Assembly (NCBI GenBank): GCA_937872895.1
Contig: CALMUP010000017.1
Coordinates: 1-64,000 of the forward strand
Source of the DNA: an uncultured Verrucomicrobiota bacterium
GTDB taxonomy: Bacteria > Verrucomicrobiota > Kiritimatiellia > CAIVKH01
Direction of reading: 5' to 3'
DNA: 64,000 nt
Position 1 is the first letter of the stretch, and every line of letters begins with the position of its first letter. This document shows, piece by piece, positions 26,440 to 34,805 of the stretch. The translations under genes were made by a program, and so were the position numbers. The notes beneath the pieces are model-generated. The model saw only the letters and a program-made list of their open reading frames with translations, made no database searches and was not told the origin of the DNA.

Positions 26440-27470
26440 ACACCTGCCCCATCCCGCTCGCCGACTACCCGGTCGTCACCCTCGCCCACGGCGGCGGCGG
26501 CTCGATGATGCGCCGCCTGATCCGCGACCTGTTCGCCGCCACGTTCGGACCCGATTCGCTGCAGTCCCACCAGGACAGCGCCCTGCTCGACCTCCCCCCC
26601 GGCCGCGTGGCCTTCACCACCGACTCGTTTGTCGTGAAGCCGCTGTTCTTCCCCGGCGGCGACATCGGCTCGCTCGCCATCCACGGCACCGTGAACGACC
26701 TCGCCATGGCCGGGGCGACGCCGTTGTACCTGTCGTGCGCGATGATCCTCGAGGAAGGCCTGCCGATGGAAACCCTGTGGCGCGTGGCCCAGTCGATGAA
26801 ACAAGCCGCCGACGCCGCCGGCGTGCAGATCGTCACCGGCGATACCAAGGTCGTGGACAAGGGCAAGGGCGACGGCCTGTTCATCACCACCAGCGGCGTG
26901 GGCGTGCTCGAGTTCGAAGGCGAAACCGGCCCCGGCGCGATCCGCCCCGGCGACGCCATCCTCGTCAACGGCGACATCGCCCGCCACGGCATGGCCATCC
27001 TCGCCGCCCGGGCCGAACTCGCCCTCGAGTCCCCGATCGACAGCGACAGCACCCCGCTGAACCATGCGGTCCACGCCCTCTTCGACGCCGGCCTCGACAT
27101 CCACGCCCTGCGCGATGCCACCCGCGGCGGCGTCGCCTCCGCCGTGATCGAACTCGCCCGCGACAGCCGCCACGACCTCACCCTGACCGAAGCCGCCATC
27201 CCCGTGCGCGAGGACACCCGCGGCGCCTGCGAACTGCTCGGCCTCGACCCCCTCTACGTCGCCAACGAAGGCCGCTTTGTCTGCTTCATCCACCCCGACC
27301 ACGCCGAACGCGCCCTCGACCTCCTCCGCACCCACTTCCCCGACACCACCCCCGCCCGCATCGGCACCGTCACCGAAGGCCGCACCGGCCGCGTCACCCT
27401 CACCAGCCCCTTCGGCGCCCGCCGCCCCCTCGACCTCCTCAGCGGCGAACAACTTCCCCGCATCTGCTGA
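26436..27470 (+). CDS. hypE: Hydrogenase maturation factor HypE
   Basis: A 344-residue AIR-synthase-fold protein that dehydrates the carbamoyl group received from HypF to make cyanide ligands for [NiFe]-hydrogenase. The N-terminal [10 protein letters not shown], the ATP site region [27 protein letters not shown] and the invariant C-terminal PRIC (last residue the thiocarboxamide cysteine) are all present. It is translationally coupled to hypD (ATGA). After its stop a repeat-rich gap of about 0.95 kb begins. The missing hypA/B/C/F must be elsewhere. Confidence 0.96.
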   Translation: MNTCPIPLADYPVVTLAHGGGGSMMRRLIRDLFAATFGPDSLQSHQDSALLDLPPGRVAFTTDSFVVKPLFFPGGDIGSLAIHGTVNDLAMAGATPLYLSCAMILEEGLPMETLWRVAQSMKQAADAAGVQIVTGDTKVVDKGKGDGLFITTSGVGVLEFEGETGPGAIRPGDAILVNGDIARHGMAILAARAELALESPIDSDSTPLNHAVHALFDAGLDIHALRDATRGGVASAVIELARDSRHDLTLTEAAIPVREDTRGACELLGLDPLYVANEGRFVCFIHPDHAERALDLLRTHFPDTTPARIGTVTEGRTGRVTLTSPFGARRPLDLLSGEQLPRIC

Positions 27471-27484
27471 CCCCCGCCGCCCCC

Positions 27485-27588
27485 GTTGTCCAATCCCTGG
27501 AACGTCCCACCCCCCGGTTGTCCAATCCCTGGACAATCCACTTCCGTCCGCTTCATCACCCATCCCATCCCGCCGCTCGCGGAGCGGC
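27485..27588. repeat. Short palindromic repeats after hypE
   Basis: GTTGTCCAATCCCTGGA occurs at 27485-27501 and again at 27517-27533. The second copy completes a perfect TTGTCCA-atccc-TGGACAA hairpin (27518-27536). A further hairpin, GCCGCTC-gcg-GAGCGGC, lies at 27572-27588 next to TACTAC. The first may help to end the hypDE transcript, though it has no T tract. Confidence 0.75.
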
Positions 27589-27722
27589 TACTACACCCCG
27601 AACGCCTTCTCCGATCCACAGATCCCCTTTAGGTTTGTTTCGTGTCTTTCGTAGTTCATCCCCTTCCGCGTCCTCCACGTTTTCCGTCGTTTTCTTCCTC
27701 GCCCCTGACCCATCACCCTGTA

Positions 27723-28255
27723 GTTCCGGCGTTGTACGCCGGAAGGTCCCGGCGCACGATCCTGACCATGTCCCCCTCCGGCGAATATCGCCGGAACTAC
27801 AGGAAGCGCCTCGCCGCCATCACACACCCTTTCGCGCATTTCGCGTTTTTCGTAGTTACCTCCTCTTTTCCTCCGTGCCCTCCGTGTCCTCGGTGGTTCC
27901 CTTTCTTTCCGCGTCTTCTGTGTATTCCGTAGTTGCCTCTTCTCCTCCCCCTCATCCGCCTCCGTGGTTCAACATCTTTTCCGTGAAGGTCCCGGCTCAC
28001 GATCCTGACCATGTCCCCCTCCGGCGAATATCGCCGGAGCTACAGGAAGCGCCTCGCCGCCATCACACACCCTTTCGCGCATTTCGCGTTTTTCGTAGTT
28101 ACCTCCTCTTTTCCTTTGTGCCCTCCGTGTCCTCGGTGGTTCCCTTTCTTTCCGCTTTTTCCGCGTTTTCCGTAGTCGCCTTCCTCCTCCCCCTCATCCG
28201 CCTCCGTGGTTAACTAATTCCCAACCCCGCCCCGCCTGCGCCCTGACGGGCGCAC
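27723..28255. repeat. Duplicated 'accacggag' dispersed-repeat block
   Basis: The gap 27471-28423 has no credible gene. About 228 bp at 27743-27970 recur at 27986-28212 (offset 243 bp) with few differences. Each unit has a TCCGGCGA-ata-TCGCCGGA hairpin (27777-27795, 28020-28038), a run reading CGCGCATTTCGCGTTTTTCG, and CTCCGTG/CCTCGGTGG words whose reverse complement is the known ACCACGGAGGACACGGAG type. Extra hairpins are TTCCGGCG-ttgta-CGCCGGAA (27724-27744) and TGCGCCC-tgac-GGGCGCA (28237-28254). A partial third unit lies at about 28285-28345. Confidence 0.88.
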
Positions 28256-28423
28256 TACGAACGACGCACCCTATATTCCCCATCCGTGGTTCAACGTCTT
28301 TTCCACGCTTCTTTCGCGCATTTCGCGTTTTTCGTAGTTCACCCCCCTCCCCGAGTTTCCCGCCATCCAACTTCCCGCGAAGTGCTGTTTCCTTCCGCCC
28401 CGTTTCCTGCTATCAGTGATCCC

Positions 28424-29404
28424 ATGAAGATCACCCCCATCCTCGCCTCGCAGTTCACCTCGGACGGCGGCACCATGTTCGGCCTCGTCCCGAAACCGAT
28501 CTGGTCCCGGCTGATCAAGCCCGACGCCGAGAACCGCATCCCGCAGGACGCCCACGCACTGCTGGTCGAGCTCGATGACGGACGCCTCGGCCTGATCGAC
28601 ACCGGTTGCGGTCCCGCCGAGAAATTCACCGAACGCGAAGCCACCCTCCACGGCCTCGGTCCCGGCTGGCCCCTGCTCGAACGCCTCGCCGCCCTCGGCA
28701 TCGACCGCACCGCCATCGCCTTCGTCGTCTTCACGCACCTCCACTGGGACCACGTCGGCGGCGCCTCGATGGGCACCCCCGGCCACCTCGAACCCGCCTT
28801 CCCCCACGCCACCCACTTCACCACCGCCCTCGAATGGGAGGACGCCACCTCCGGCGACCCGCTGCTCTACAAATCCTACCCGCCCGAAGCCATCGCCCCG
28901 CTGCACCAGCTTCCGTCCGCCCACCTCCAACGCATCGGCGCCGAACGCAAGGAAATCCTCCCCGGCATCACCCTCGTGCGCTCTTCCGGCCATACCCGCG
29001 GCCACGCCGTCGTCGTACTCGACCACCCCGATGGCATCGAGATCGTCCACCCCGAATCGATGTTCATGTTCCCGCCCCGCCGCGCCGTATTCGCCGGCGA
29101 TGTCTGCCCGATGCGCCACAACCTGCGCCTCGTCTTCCAGACCTCCTACGACACCTTCCCGCTCGACACCCGCCGCTGGAAACGCAGCTGGCTCCCCGAA
29201 CTCGCCCAGGACGGCACCCTGCTCCTGTTCGACCACGATCCCGACCTCTTCGGCGCGACCATCAAACCCCACGAACGCCGCGAATTCGCCATCGACAAGA
29301 CCCTCCACACCGCCCTGTCCGCCCACGCCGCCCAATCCCTCGCCGCCCTCGAGAAAAAAGGCCGCCTCGTCCTCTACAAGGACCAGGACTTCATCACCGG
29401 CTAA
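28424..29404 (+). CDS. Metallo-beta-lactamase-fold hydrolase
   Basis: A 326-residue cytoplasmic protein with the MBL metal motif THLHWDHVGG, a DTGCGPAEKF stretch before it, SSGHTRGHAVVV and FAGDVCPMRHN after it, the standard order of a two-metal MBL site. The family includes lactonases, glyoxalases and many unassigned hydrolases. This one resembles the broad quorum-lactonase/UPF-type group, but the substrate cannot be named. The ATG at 28424 has no Shine-Dalgarno site. The extended -10 TGcTATCAG ends 7 nt before it. It lies alone between two repeat-filled gaps. Confidence 0.85.
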   Translation: MKITPILASQFTSDGGTMFGLVPKPIWSRLIKPDAENRIPQDAHALLVELDDGRLGLIDTGCGPAEKFTEREATLHGLGPGWPLLERLAALGIDRTAIAFVVFTHLHWDHVGGASMGTPGHLEPAFPHATHFTTALEWEDATSGDPLLYKSYPPEAIAPLHQLPSAHLQRIGAERKEILPGITLVRSSGHTRGHAVVVLDHPDGIEIVHPESMFMFPPRRAVFAGDVCPMRHNLRLVFQTSYDTFPLDTRRWKRSWLPELAQDGTLLLFDHDPDLFGATIKPHERREFAIDKTLHTALSAHAAQSLAALEKKGRLVLYKDQDFITG

Positions 29405-29418
29405 ACCACCGCCCCGCG

Positions 29419-29825
29419 ATGAACCCGCTTAACGTATCAACCCAAGAAAACGAATGGATATCCCCTCGGATGATGATCCCCGCCTTTATCGGCGAGCGAA
29501 GCGAGACGATGCGTGAACACCTGGATTCGTCGGGCAAACGGTTTGCGCTTCCAGCGCGAACCGTTTAGCGGGCGGGTGGTCGGATGTGCGGTGATTTCAA
29601 GGCGGAGCCGCGAGGGCTGGACTCCCGTCCGCCCACGCGGCTCCAACACAGAAAGCGCCGTACATCCGGCCGCACGCCCGGCGGCCCGACGAATCCAGGT
29701 ATCATCCAACCACCGCCCACGTCCCGTCCCGCAATGAACCCGCTCGACGCCCATAACGCCGCCATCACCGCGTGCCGCGCCTGCCCGCGGCTTATCGCCT
29801 GGTGCGAACAGGTCGCCCGCGACAA
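29419..29825 (+). pseudogene. Truncated duplicate starts of the uracil-DNA glycosylase gene
   Basis: From 29734 the first 30 codons of the downstream glycosylase gene are repeated with only one base change (29793 versus 30218). The frame then leaves the family sequence at 29826. Further upstream, ATGAACCCGCTTAACG at 29419-29434 matches the gene start at 14 of 16 bases and is also preceded by a CCACCGCC word, so it seems to be an older third copy. Neither fragment can make a functional enzyme. Confidence 0.85.
29519..29700. mobile_element. MITE-like element, copy 1
   Basis: A 182-bp element bounded by perfect 17-bp inverted repeats, ACCTGGATTCGTCGGGC (29519-29535) and its complement (29684-29700). 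Inside are nested inverted repeats: AAACGGTT with AACCGTTT around paired GCGC, CGGATGT with ACATCCG, and GGAGCCGCG with CGCGGCTCC. It has no coding capacity. No target-site duplication was found. The structure is seen directly; mobility is inference. Confidence 0.7.
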
Positions 29826-29943
29826 AGGACACACGCAGCCAGTACCAACCATCACGCTCAGCCATAAAGCAGGAAAAAGAACGGACATGAAACGGGATGA
29901 TGTCTTGGTTTTATCGGCGAGCGAAGCGAGACGATGCGTGAAC

Positions 29944-30125
29944 ACCTGGATTCGTCGGGCAAACGGTTTGCGCTTCCAGCGCGAACCGTTTAGCGGGCGG
30001 GTGGTCGGATGTGCGGTGATTTCAAGGCGGAGCCGCGAGGGCTGGACTCCCGTCCGCCCACGCGGCTCCAACACAGAAAGCGCCGTACATCCGGCCGCAC
30101 GCCCGGCGGCCCGACGAATCCAGGT
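29944..30125. mobile_element. MITE-like element, copy 2
   Basis: Identical to the element 425 bp upstream. Its right end is 33 bp before the ATG of the glycosylase gene, and CCAGGTATCAT at that boundary could supply a -10 box (TATCAT) for the gene. Confidence 0.7.
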
Positions 30126-30158
30126 ATCATCCAACCACCGCCCACGTCCCGTCCCGCA

Positions 30159-30833
30159 ATGAACCCGCTCGACGCCCATAACGCCGCCATCACCGCGTGC
30201 CGCGCCTGCCCGCGGCTGATCGCCTGGTGCGAACAGGTCGCCCGCGACAAGAAGGCCGCCTACCGCGACCAGCCCTACTGGGGCCGACCCGTTCCCGGTT
30301 TCGGCGACCCCGCCGCCCGCCTGCTCCTCGTCGGCCTCGCCCCCGCCGCCCACGGCGCCAACCGCACCGGCCGCATGTTCACCGGCGACCGCTCGGGCGA
30401 CTGGCTCTACCGCGCACTGCACAAGGCCGGCTTCGCCAGCCAGCCCACCTCCACCGCACGCGACGACGGCCAGACCCTGCGCGACGCCTACATCAGCGCC
30501 GTCGTCCGCTGCGCCCCGCCCGGCAACAAACCGCTCCCCGCCGAACGCGACGCCTGCATCGGCTACCTCAACCGCGACCTCGACCTGCTTCCCGACCTCC
30601 GCGTCCTCGTCTGCCTCGGGAAATTCGCCTGGGACGGCCTGCTCGCCCTGATGAAACAACGCGGCCACACCCCCGCCCCCGCCCCCGCCTTCGGCCACGG
30701 TGCCGAAACCACCCTCGGCCCCTACCACCTGCTCGGCTCCTACCACCCCAGCCAGCAGAACACCTTCACCGGCAAACTCACCGAACCCATGCTCGACGCC
30801 ATCTTCACCCGCGCCCGCACCCTGCTCCGCTGA
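30159..30833 (+). CDS. Type-5 uracil-DNA glycosylase (UdgB family)
   Basis: A 224-residue DNA repair enzyme that removes uracil and other deaminated bases. The family-5 motif GLAPAAHGANRTGRMFTGD is nearly intact and has alanine where other families have the catalytic aspartate. The later motif LLGSYHPSQQNTF and Fe-S cysteines in ITACRACPRL, VRCAPPGNKP and VLVCLGKF fit as well. The ATG at 30159 is weakly supported by RBS evidence but begins the family similarity. The upstream region holds a duplicated structured element and two truncated copies of this gene's start, so its promoter has been rebuilt recently. Confidence 0.92.
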   Translation: MNPLDAHNAAITACRACPRLIAWCEQVARDKKAAYRDQPYWGRPVPGFGDPAARLLLVGLAPAAHGANRTGRMFTGDRSGDWLYRALHKAGFASQPTSTARDDGQTLRDAYISAVVRCAPPGNKPLPAERDACIGYLNRDLDLLPDLRVLVCLGKFAWDGLLALMKQRGHTPAPAPAFGHGAETTLGPYHLLGSYHPSQQNTFTGKLTEPMLDAIFTRARTLLR

Positions 30834-30847
30834 ACCCGCACACCGAT

Positions 30848-31077
30848 GTCGCGAAAGGGCAACCCGGAGGTTGCCCCTCCCGTAACGCCACAACCGTTTT
30901 CGACATGCTGGAGGGTCGAGCTCCCGCGAGACCGGTTCATCGATACCGGGTCAGACTGAAAACACCCTTCCGGTTTTTCGTGTGGTTCGTAGTCGCGAAA
31001 GGGCAACGTGGAGGTTGCCCCCCCGTAACGCCACAACCGTTTCCGACATGCTGGAGGGTCGAGCTCCCGCGAGACCG
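30848..31077. repeat. Paired GGGCAACC-hairpin / CTCCCGCGAG repeats
   Basis: In the 412-bp gap 30834-31245, an 87-bp unit at 30848-30934 recurs at 30992-31077 with few changes. Each begins TCGCGAAAGGGCAAC, has a hairpin (GGGCAACC-cgga-GGTTGCCC in the first), and ends with CGAGCTCCCGCGAGACCG. Frames across it give MLEGRAPARP, a known repeat-derived false peptide. No gene is seen in the gap. Confidence 0.88.
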
Positions 31078-31245
31078 AAACAATTCAGGACCATGATGAC
31101 ACCAAGCCTGAATGGAAATTCCACTTCCGGTTTTCAGGCCGCAAACAACCTCTCGGTTTTTTCGCCTGTTTCGTAGTTCCCGCCCTCCTCGCCCCCTCCC
31201 CACTTTCCCCTCGAATCGCGTTCCATCCCCTGCTATCCGTTCCCC

Positions 31246-31743
31246 ATGCACCTCGCCCTGCTCTCCGATACCCACGGCAACGTCACCCGCACCGCGCGCG
31301 CCATCGCCGCGCTGAAGGCATTCCATCCCGTCCATGTCATCCACGCCGGCGACATCGGCAGCGCGGCCGTGCTGACCGAACTCGCCGCCGGCTTTGCCGA
31401 CCCCGAAACGCCGATCACCTGCGTGCTCGGCAACGTGGATACCTACATCGACGACCTCGTCTCGCCGGTCCACTTCCTCTCCATCCCCGGCTCCCTCGCC
31501 ACCCTCACCCTCGCCGGCCAATCCATCGCCGTGCTCCACGGCCACGACACCCGCCGCCTCGACGCCGTGATCGCCAGCGCGTCCTACGACCTCGTCATCA
31601 CCGGCCACACCCACCTCGCCGCCGACGAACGCCACGGCCGCACTCGCATCATCAACCCCGGCGCCCTCCACCGCGCCCAGCAACCCGGTTGCGCCATCCT
31701 CGACCTCGCCACCGACCACCTGACCTTCCTGCCCATCGCCTGA
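31246..31743 (+). CDS. YfcE/MJ0936-type metallophosphoesterase
   Basis: A 165-residue single-domain calcineurin-like phosphodiesterase. Metal-binding blocks appear in order: LLSDTHGN, HAGDIGS, VLGNVD, VLHGHD and ITGHTHLA, a complete set. Family members hydrolyse phosphodiesters such as cyclic nucleotides in vitro; the biological substrate is not known. The ATG has no ribosome-binding sequence. The extended -10 TGcTATCCG ends 6 nt before it. It lies alone in the repeat-rich accessory stretch. Confidence 0.9.
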   Translation: MHLALLSDTHGNVTRTARAIAALKAFHPVHVIHAGDIGSAAVLTELAAGFADPETPITCVLGNVDTYIDDLVSPVHFLSIPGSLATLTLAGQSIAVLHGHDTRRLDAVIASASYDLVITGHTHLAADERHGRTRIINPGALHRAQQPGCAILDLATDHLTFLPIA

Positions 31744-31798
31744 TCATCCGCTCCGCCTCAACCAAACATCATCGCTACCTTCGTCGTTCACGAAATCG

Positions 31799-31984
31799 GT
31801 GATGGGGTTAACCCCGAATCCAGAAATTCAAACCGCTGATTTCGCCGACGGTCGCGGATGGCTTTACGTTGCATCACAACGACCCCGTTTTTTTGTGCAT
31901 CACCCCTGCATGGCAGGATCTTCATCACTCCATTTCCATCTGCGATATCAGCGCAATCTGCGGTTCATGCATTCAAGTTTTCGG
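31799..31984. repeat. Decayed dispersed repeat in the 31744-32123 gap
   Basis: The 380-bp gap has no credible gene. 31940-31984 matches 19747-19791, and words such as AAACCGCTGATTTCGCC and GTCGCGGATGG recall the same repeat family. The last part (32063-32093) carries a possible promoter, TTGATT with TATCGG 19 nt later, for the M23 peptidase gene. Confidence 0.5.
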
Positions 31985-32123
31985 GCTAACGATTCAGATC
32001 ACATTCAAAAACAGCAGCCCCCCGCCTGCGCCCCCCCCTTTCCGAATTTCTCCGCTTCCGGATTGATTCCACCCCGCGCTTGGGGCATATCGGATGCACC
32101 CATTTTTTACCGGACGAACATCC

Positions 32124-33275
32124 ATGTTGAATTACGGACAACCCAATCTTCCCGAAACGCCCCCCAGCGCCTGGCAACGCCACCGGGTCTGGCTGATCCC
32201 GCTGCTGATCCTCGACCTGCTGATCGTTGTCTGGTGGCTGTGGCCGGAGAAACCGCCTTCCGTTTCCGACCTGCCCGCCCCCGAACTCGCCGCGCCACTC
32301 GCCGCGCCTGCCGTCCCGCCCCCTCCCCCCGGCCTGCGCTTCGGCTACCCCACCGCCCAGGACCAACTGCTCGATACCAACACCCCCGGCATCTACATGC
32401 CCACCGCTTCCGGCCGCCCCGAGTCCGCGATGTACGGATCCGTGCGCAGCACCCAGCAAGGCAAGTACGTCCTCCCCTCGTTCCACGAAGGCCTCGACAT
32501 CGGCCCGATGAACCGCGACCGCAAGAACATGCCCACCGACCTGGTCATCGCCGCCGCCGATGGCCGCGTCGCCTACGCGAACCGCATCGCCGGCAACTCG
32601 AACTACGGCAAGTACGTCGTGCTCGTCCACGACGACCCGACCATGGGCGAGATCTACACCCTCTACGCCCACCTCGCCGACGTCGATCCGGCCATGCGCC
32701 CCGGCACCGCCGTCACCCGCGGCCAGACCCTCGGCCTGATGGGCAACTCCGCCTCCACCGGCATCCCGGTCGTCCGCGCCCACCTCCACTTCGAGGTCGG
32801 CGTGATCAACAACACCCAGTTCCACCGCTGGTTCAAGGCCCAGAAACTCAAACCCGACCACGGCAACTACCACGGCCACAACCTCACCGGCATCCACCCC
32901 CTCGACGTGTACCAGTGGCAACTCACCCACGAGGTGTTCGGCCTCGGCGACTACCTCGACCAACTCGCCCCCGCCTTCACCCTCGTGGTGAAAACCCCGC
33001 GCCCGCTGAACTACTTCGCCCGCTACCCGTCCCGCTGGACCGGCGAACCCGCCACCACGTTCGTGATGACCGTCTCCGAAGGCGGCGTCCCCCTGCGCGG
33101 CCGCCCAGCCACCGAGGAGGAACGCCGCGCCCTCGCCGGCAAACGCCACCACGTGCTGTCCGTGGACGAGGCGGTCCTCGGCCGCAACGGCCTCCGCCTG
33201 ATCACCCGCAAGCAAGGCCACTGGGTCCTCGGCAAGAACGGGGAACGCTGGCTGGAGGTCCTCGCCTACCATTGA
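32124..33275 (+). CDS. M23 (LytM-type) metallopeptidase, membrane-anchored
   Basis: A 383-residue protein with an N-terminal membrane helix (VWLIPLLILDLLIVVWWLW), a proline/alanine linker and a peptidase domain with the zinc ligands HEGLDIGP (HxxxD) and RAHLHFEVG (HxH). The M23 family cleaves peptidoglycan cross-bridges or cross-linking peptides outside the membrane. About 150 further residues follow the domain and are of unknown fold. The start at 32124 is preferred because a possible -10 box would place transcription start after the upstream ATG at 32094, but neither has a good ribosome site. Confidence 0.87.
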   Translation: MLNYGQPNLPETPPSAWQRHRVWLIPLLILDLLIVVWWLWPEKPPSVSDLPAPELAAPLAAPAVPPPPPGLRFGYPTAQDQLLDTNTPGIYMPTASGRPESAMYGSVRSTQQGKYVLPSFHEGLDIGPMNRDRKNMPTDLVIAAADGRVAYANRIAGNSNYGKYVVLVHDDPTMGEIYTLYAHLADVDPAMRPGTAVTRGQTLGLMGNSASTGIPVVRAHLHFEVGVINNTQFHRWFKAQKLKPDHGNYHGHNLTGIHPLDVYQWQLTHEVFGLGDYLDQLAPAFTLVVKTPRPLNYFARYPSRWTGEPATTFVMTVSEGGVPLRGRPATEEERRALAGKRHHVLSVDEAVLGRNGLRLITRKQGHWVLGKNGERWLEVLAYH

Positions 33276-33311
33276 CAGATGCGGCGATCTGGTCTTTCTT
33301 TGTCCCTACCG

Positions 33312-33752
33312 ATGAACGAGCTGCTCCACAACCCGTCGTTCCTGTCCGCCTTCTTCGGCTGGCTCGCCGCCCAGTCGATCAAGTTCACCTGGAACCTGAT
33401 CCGCAACCGCGAGATCGACTTCAGCTACATCGTCAGCACCGGCGGCATGCCCAGCGCCCACTGCGCCGCGGTAAGCGCCCTCGCCGCCTCGGTCGGCCTG
33501 ATCGAAGGGTTCGGCTCAACCCTGTTTGCCGTCGCCCTCGCCTTTGCCCTGATCGTGATGTTCGATGCCCAGAGCGTGCGCCGCGCCGCCGGCCAGCAGG
33601 CCCGTATCCTCAACAAGATCGTCGCCGAGCTGTTCAAGGAACACCACCTGTCGAAACAAAAACTCGCCGAGCTGCTCGGCCACACCCGGCTCGAAGTGCT
33701 CGCCGGCACCCTGCTCGGCATCGCCATCGCGATCGCCGTACACACCTTCTGA
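33312..33752 (+). CDS. Divergent PAP2-family (DUF212) membrane protein
   Basis: A 146-residue multi-pass membrane protein with TGGMPSAHCAAVSALAASVG, the degenerate PAP2 signature (SAH) of the DUF212 family, and MFDAQSVRRAAGQQARILNKI after it. Family members may be lipid phosphatases, but this is not established. The start could instead be 33279, four bases after the M23 stop. It probably shares a transcript with the M23 peptidase and the YheT-type hydrolase. Confidence 0.85.
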   Translation: MNELLHNPSFLSAFFGWLAAQSIKFTWNLIRNREIDFSYIVSTGGMPSAHCAAVSALAASVGLIEGFGSTLFAVALAFALIVMFDAQSVRRAAGQQARILNKIVAELFKEHHLSKQKLAELLGHTRLEVLAGTLLGIAIAIAVHTF

Positions 33753-33781
33753 ACACCGCCGCAACCGCCTGCGGCCCCACC

Positions 33782-34735
33782 ATGCCCGTCACCGCATCAT
33801 CCTACCACGCCCCGCCCTGGCTGCGCAGCGGCCACCTCCAGACCATCCTCGGCGCCTGTAAACCCGCCCCGGTGATCAACTACCAGCGCCGCCGCATCGA
33901 AACGCCCGACGGGGACTTCCTCGACATCGATACCGTGACCAGCGGACACCCCCGCCTGGTGATCCTCTCCTACGGCATGGAAGGCGATGTCCACCGCCAC
34001 TACGTCCGCACCATGGTGCAGGCCCTGCGCGACGCCGGCCGCGATGTCTGGGTCTGGAACTACCGCGGCATCAGCGGCGAACCGAACCGCAAGGTCCACT
34101 TCTACCACGGCGGCCTGACCGACGACCTGGCCATGGTGATCCTCGAGGCGCGCCTCGCCGGCTACCTGCACATCGACCTCGTCGGCTTCAGCCTCGGCGG
34201 CAACCTGACCCTGAACTACCTCGGCCGCCTCGAACACCGCGTGCCCGGCGAAATCCGCCGCGCCGTCTGCCTCTCCGTCCCGGTCGATGTCGAGGACTGC
34301 GCCCGCCGCCTCAACGCCCCCGACAACCGGTTCTACATCCGCCGGTTCCTGAACTCCTTCCGCGAACGCATCCGCCAGAAAATGCACGTCATGCCCGGAC
34401 ACATCGACGATGTCGGCTACGACGAGATCCGGACCCTTGAGGACTACGACGCCCGCTATACCGTGCCACACTTCGGCTTCAACGACGTCCCCGCCTTCTA
34501 CCGCTGGGTCAGCAGCCGCTACGTGCTCGGCGGCATCCAACGCCCGACCCTGCTCGTCAACGCCCTCGACGACCCGTTCATGGGCCCGCACTGCTACCCG
34601 CGCACCGAGGCCGGACACCACCCGCTCCTCACGCTCGAACTCGCCCGCCACGGCGGCCACCTCGGCTTCCTCGGCCGCAACGGTTGGCTCGAACGCCGCA
34701 CCCTCGCCTTCCTCGACGACACCACCCCCCTGTAG
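33782..34735 (+). CDS. YheT-type alpha/beta hydrolase
   Basis: A 317-residue hydrolase of the YheT/EMB8 group. WLRSGHLQTILGA near the N-terminus, GISGEPNRKVHFYHGG and the nucleophile elbow GFSLGGNLTLNYLG are diagnostic, with NALDDPF and HGGHLGFLG supplying the acid and histidine. The physiological substrate is not known; relatives act on esters. It follows the DUF212 gene by 29 bp. The TAG stop touches a GCGGGATC palindrome at 34736. Confidence 0.9.
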   Translation: MPVTASSYHAPPWLRSGHLQTILGACKPAPVINYQRRRIETPDGDFLDIDTVTSGHPRLVILSYGMEGDVHRHYVRTMVQALRDAGRDVWVWNYRGISGEPNRKVHFYHGGLTDDLAMVILEARLAGYLHIDLVGFSLGGNLTLNYLGRLEHRVPGEIRRAVCLSVPVDVEDCARRLNAPDNRFYIRRFLNSFRERIRQKMHVMPGHIDDVGYDEIRTLEDYDARYTVPHFGFNDVPAFYRWVSSRYVLGGIQRPTLLVNALDDPFMGPHCYPRTEAGHHPLLTLELARHGGHLGFLGRNGWLERRTLAFLDDTTPL

Positions 34736-34754
34736 GCGGGATCGCTGATCCCGC
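34736..34754. repeat. Palindrome at the YheT-gene stop codon
   Basis: GCGGGATC-gct-GATCCCGC begins one base after the TAG of the hydrolase gene. It may serve as a stem at the end of both converging transcripts but has no T tract. Confidence 0.8.
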
Positions 34755-34805
34755 AGAACGGTTGAGGAGAACGACGATGCCGGCACCGGCAACAACCGCG
34801 CCACG

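Larger units (their letters stand above)
29485..30250. repeat. 425-bp tandem duplication
   Basis: 29485-29825 and 29910-30250 are 341-bp direct repeats offset by 425 bp, with a single mismatch. They are separated by 84 bp unique to the first unit. The duplicated part includes the 182-bp inverted-repeat element and the 5' end of the glycosylase gene. Confidence 0.95.

Noticed and set aside
27797-28012. Small protein with NHRGHGGHGGKEEVTTKNAKCAKG
   Set aside because: Known product of a non-coding dispersed repeat; no start signal.
26735-28213. 492-codon arginine/proline-rich frame overlapping hypE
   Set aside because: Shadow of hypE running into repeats; extreme R/P/H composition and no start signal.
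29519-29700. Integron attC site
   Set aside because: No GTTRRRY/RYYYAAC core sites at its ends and no integrase; the perfect TIRs fit a MITE better.
30982-31176. Small protein with MLEGRAPARP
   Set aside because: Arises from a repeated hairpin unit; two copies in the gap and no ribosome site.
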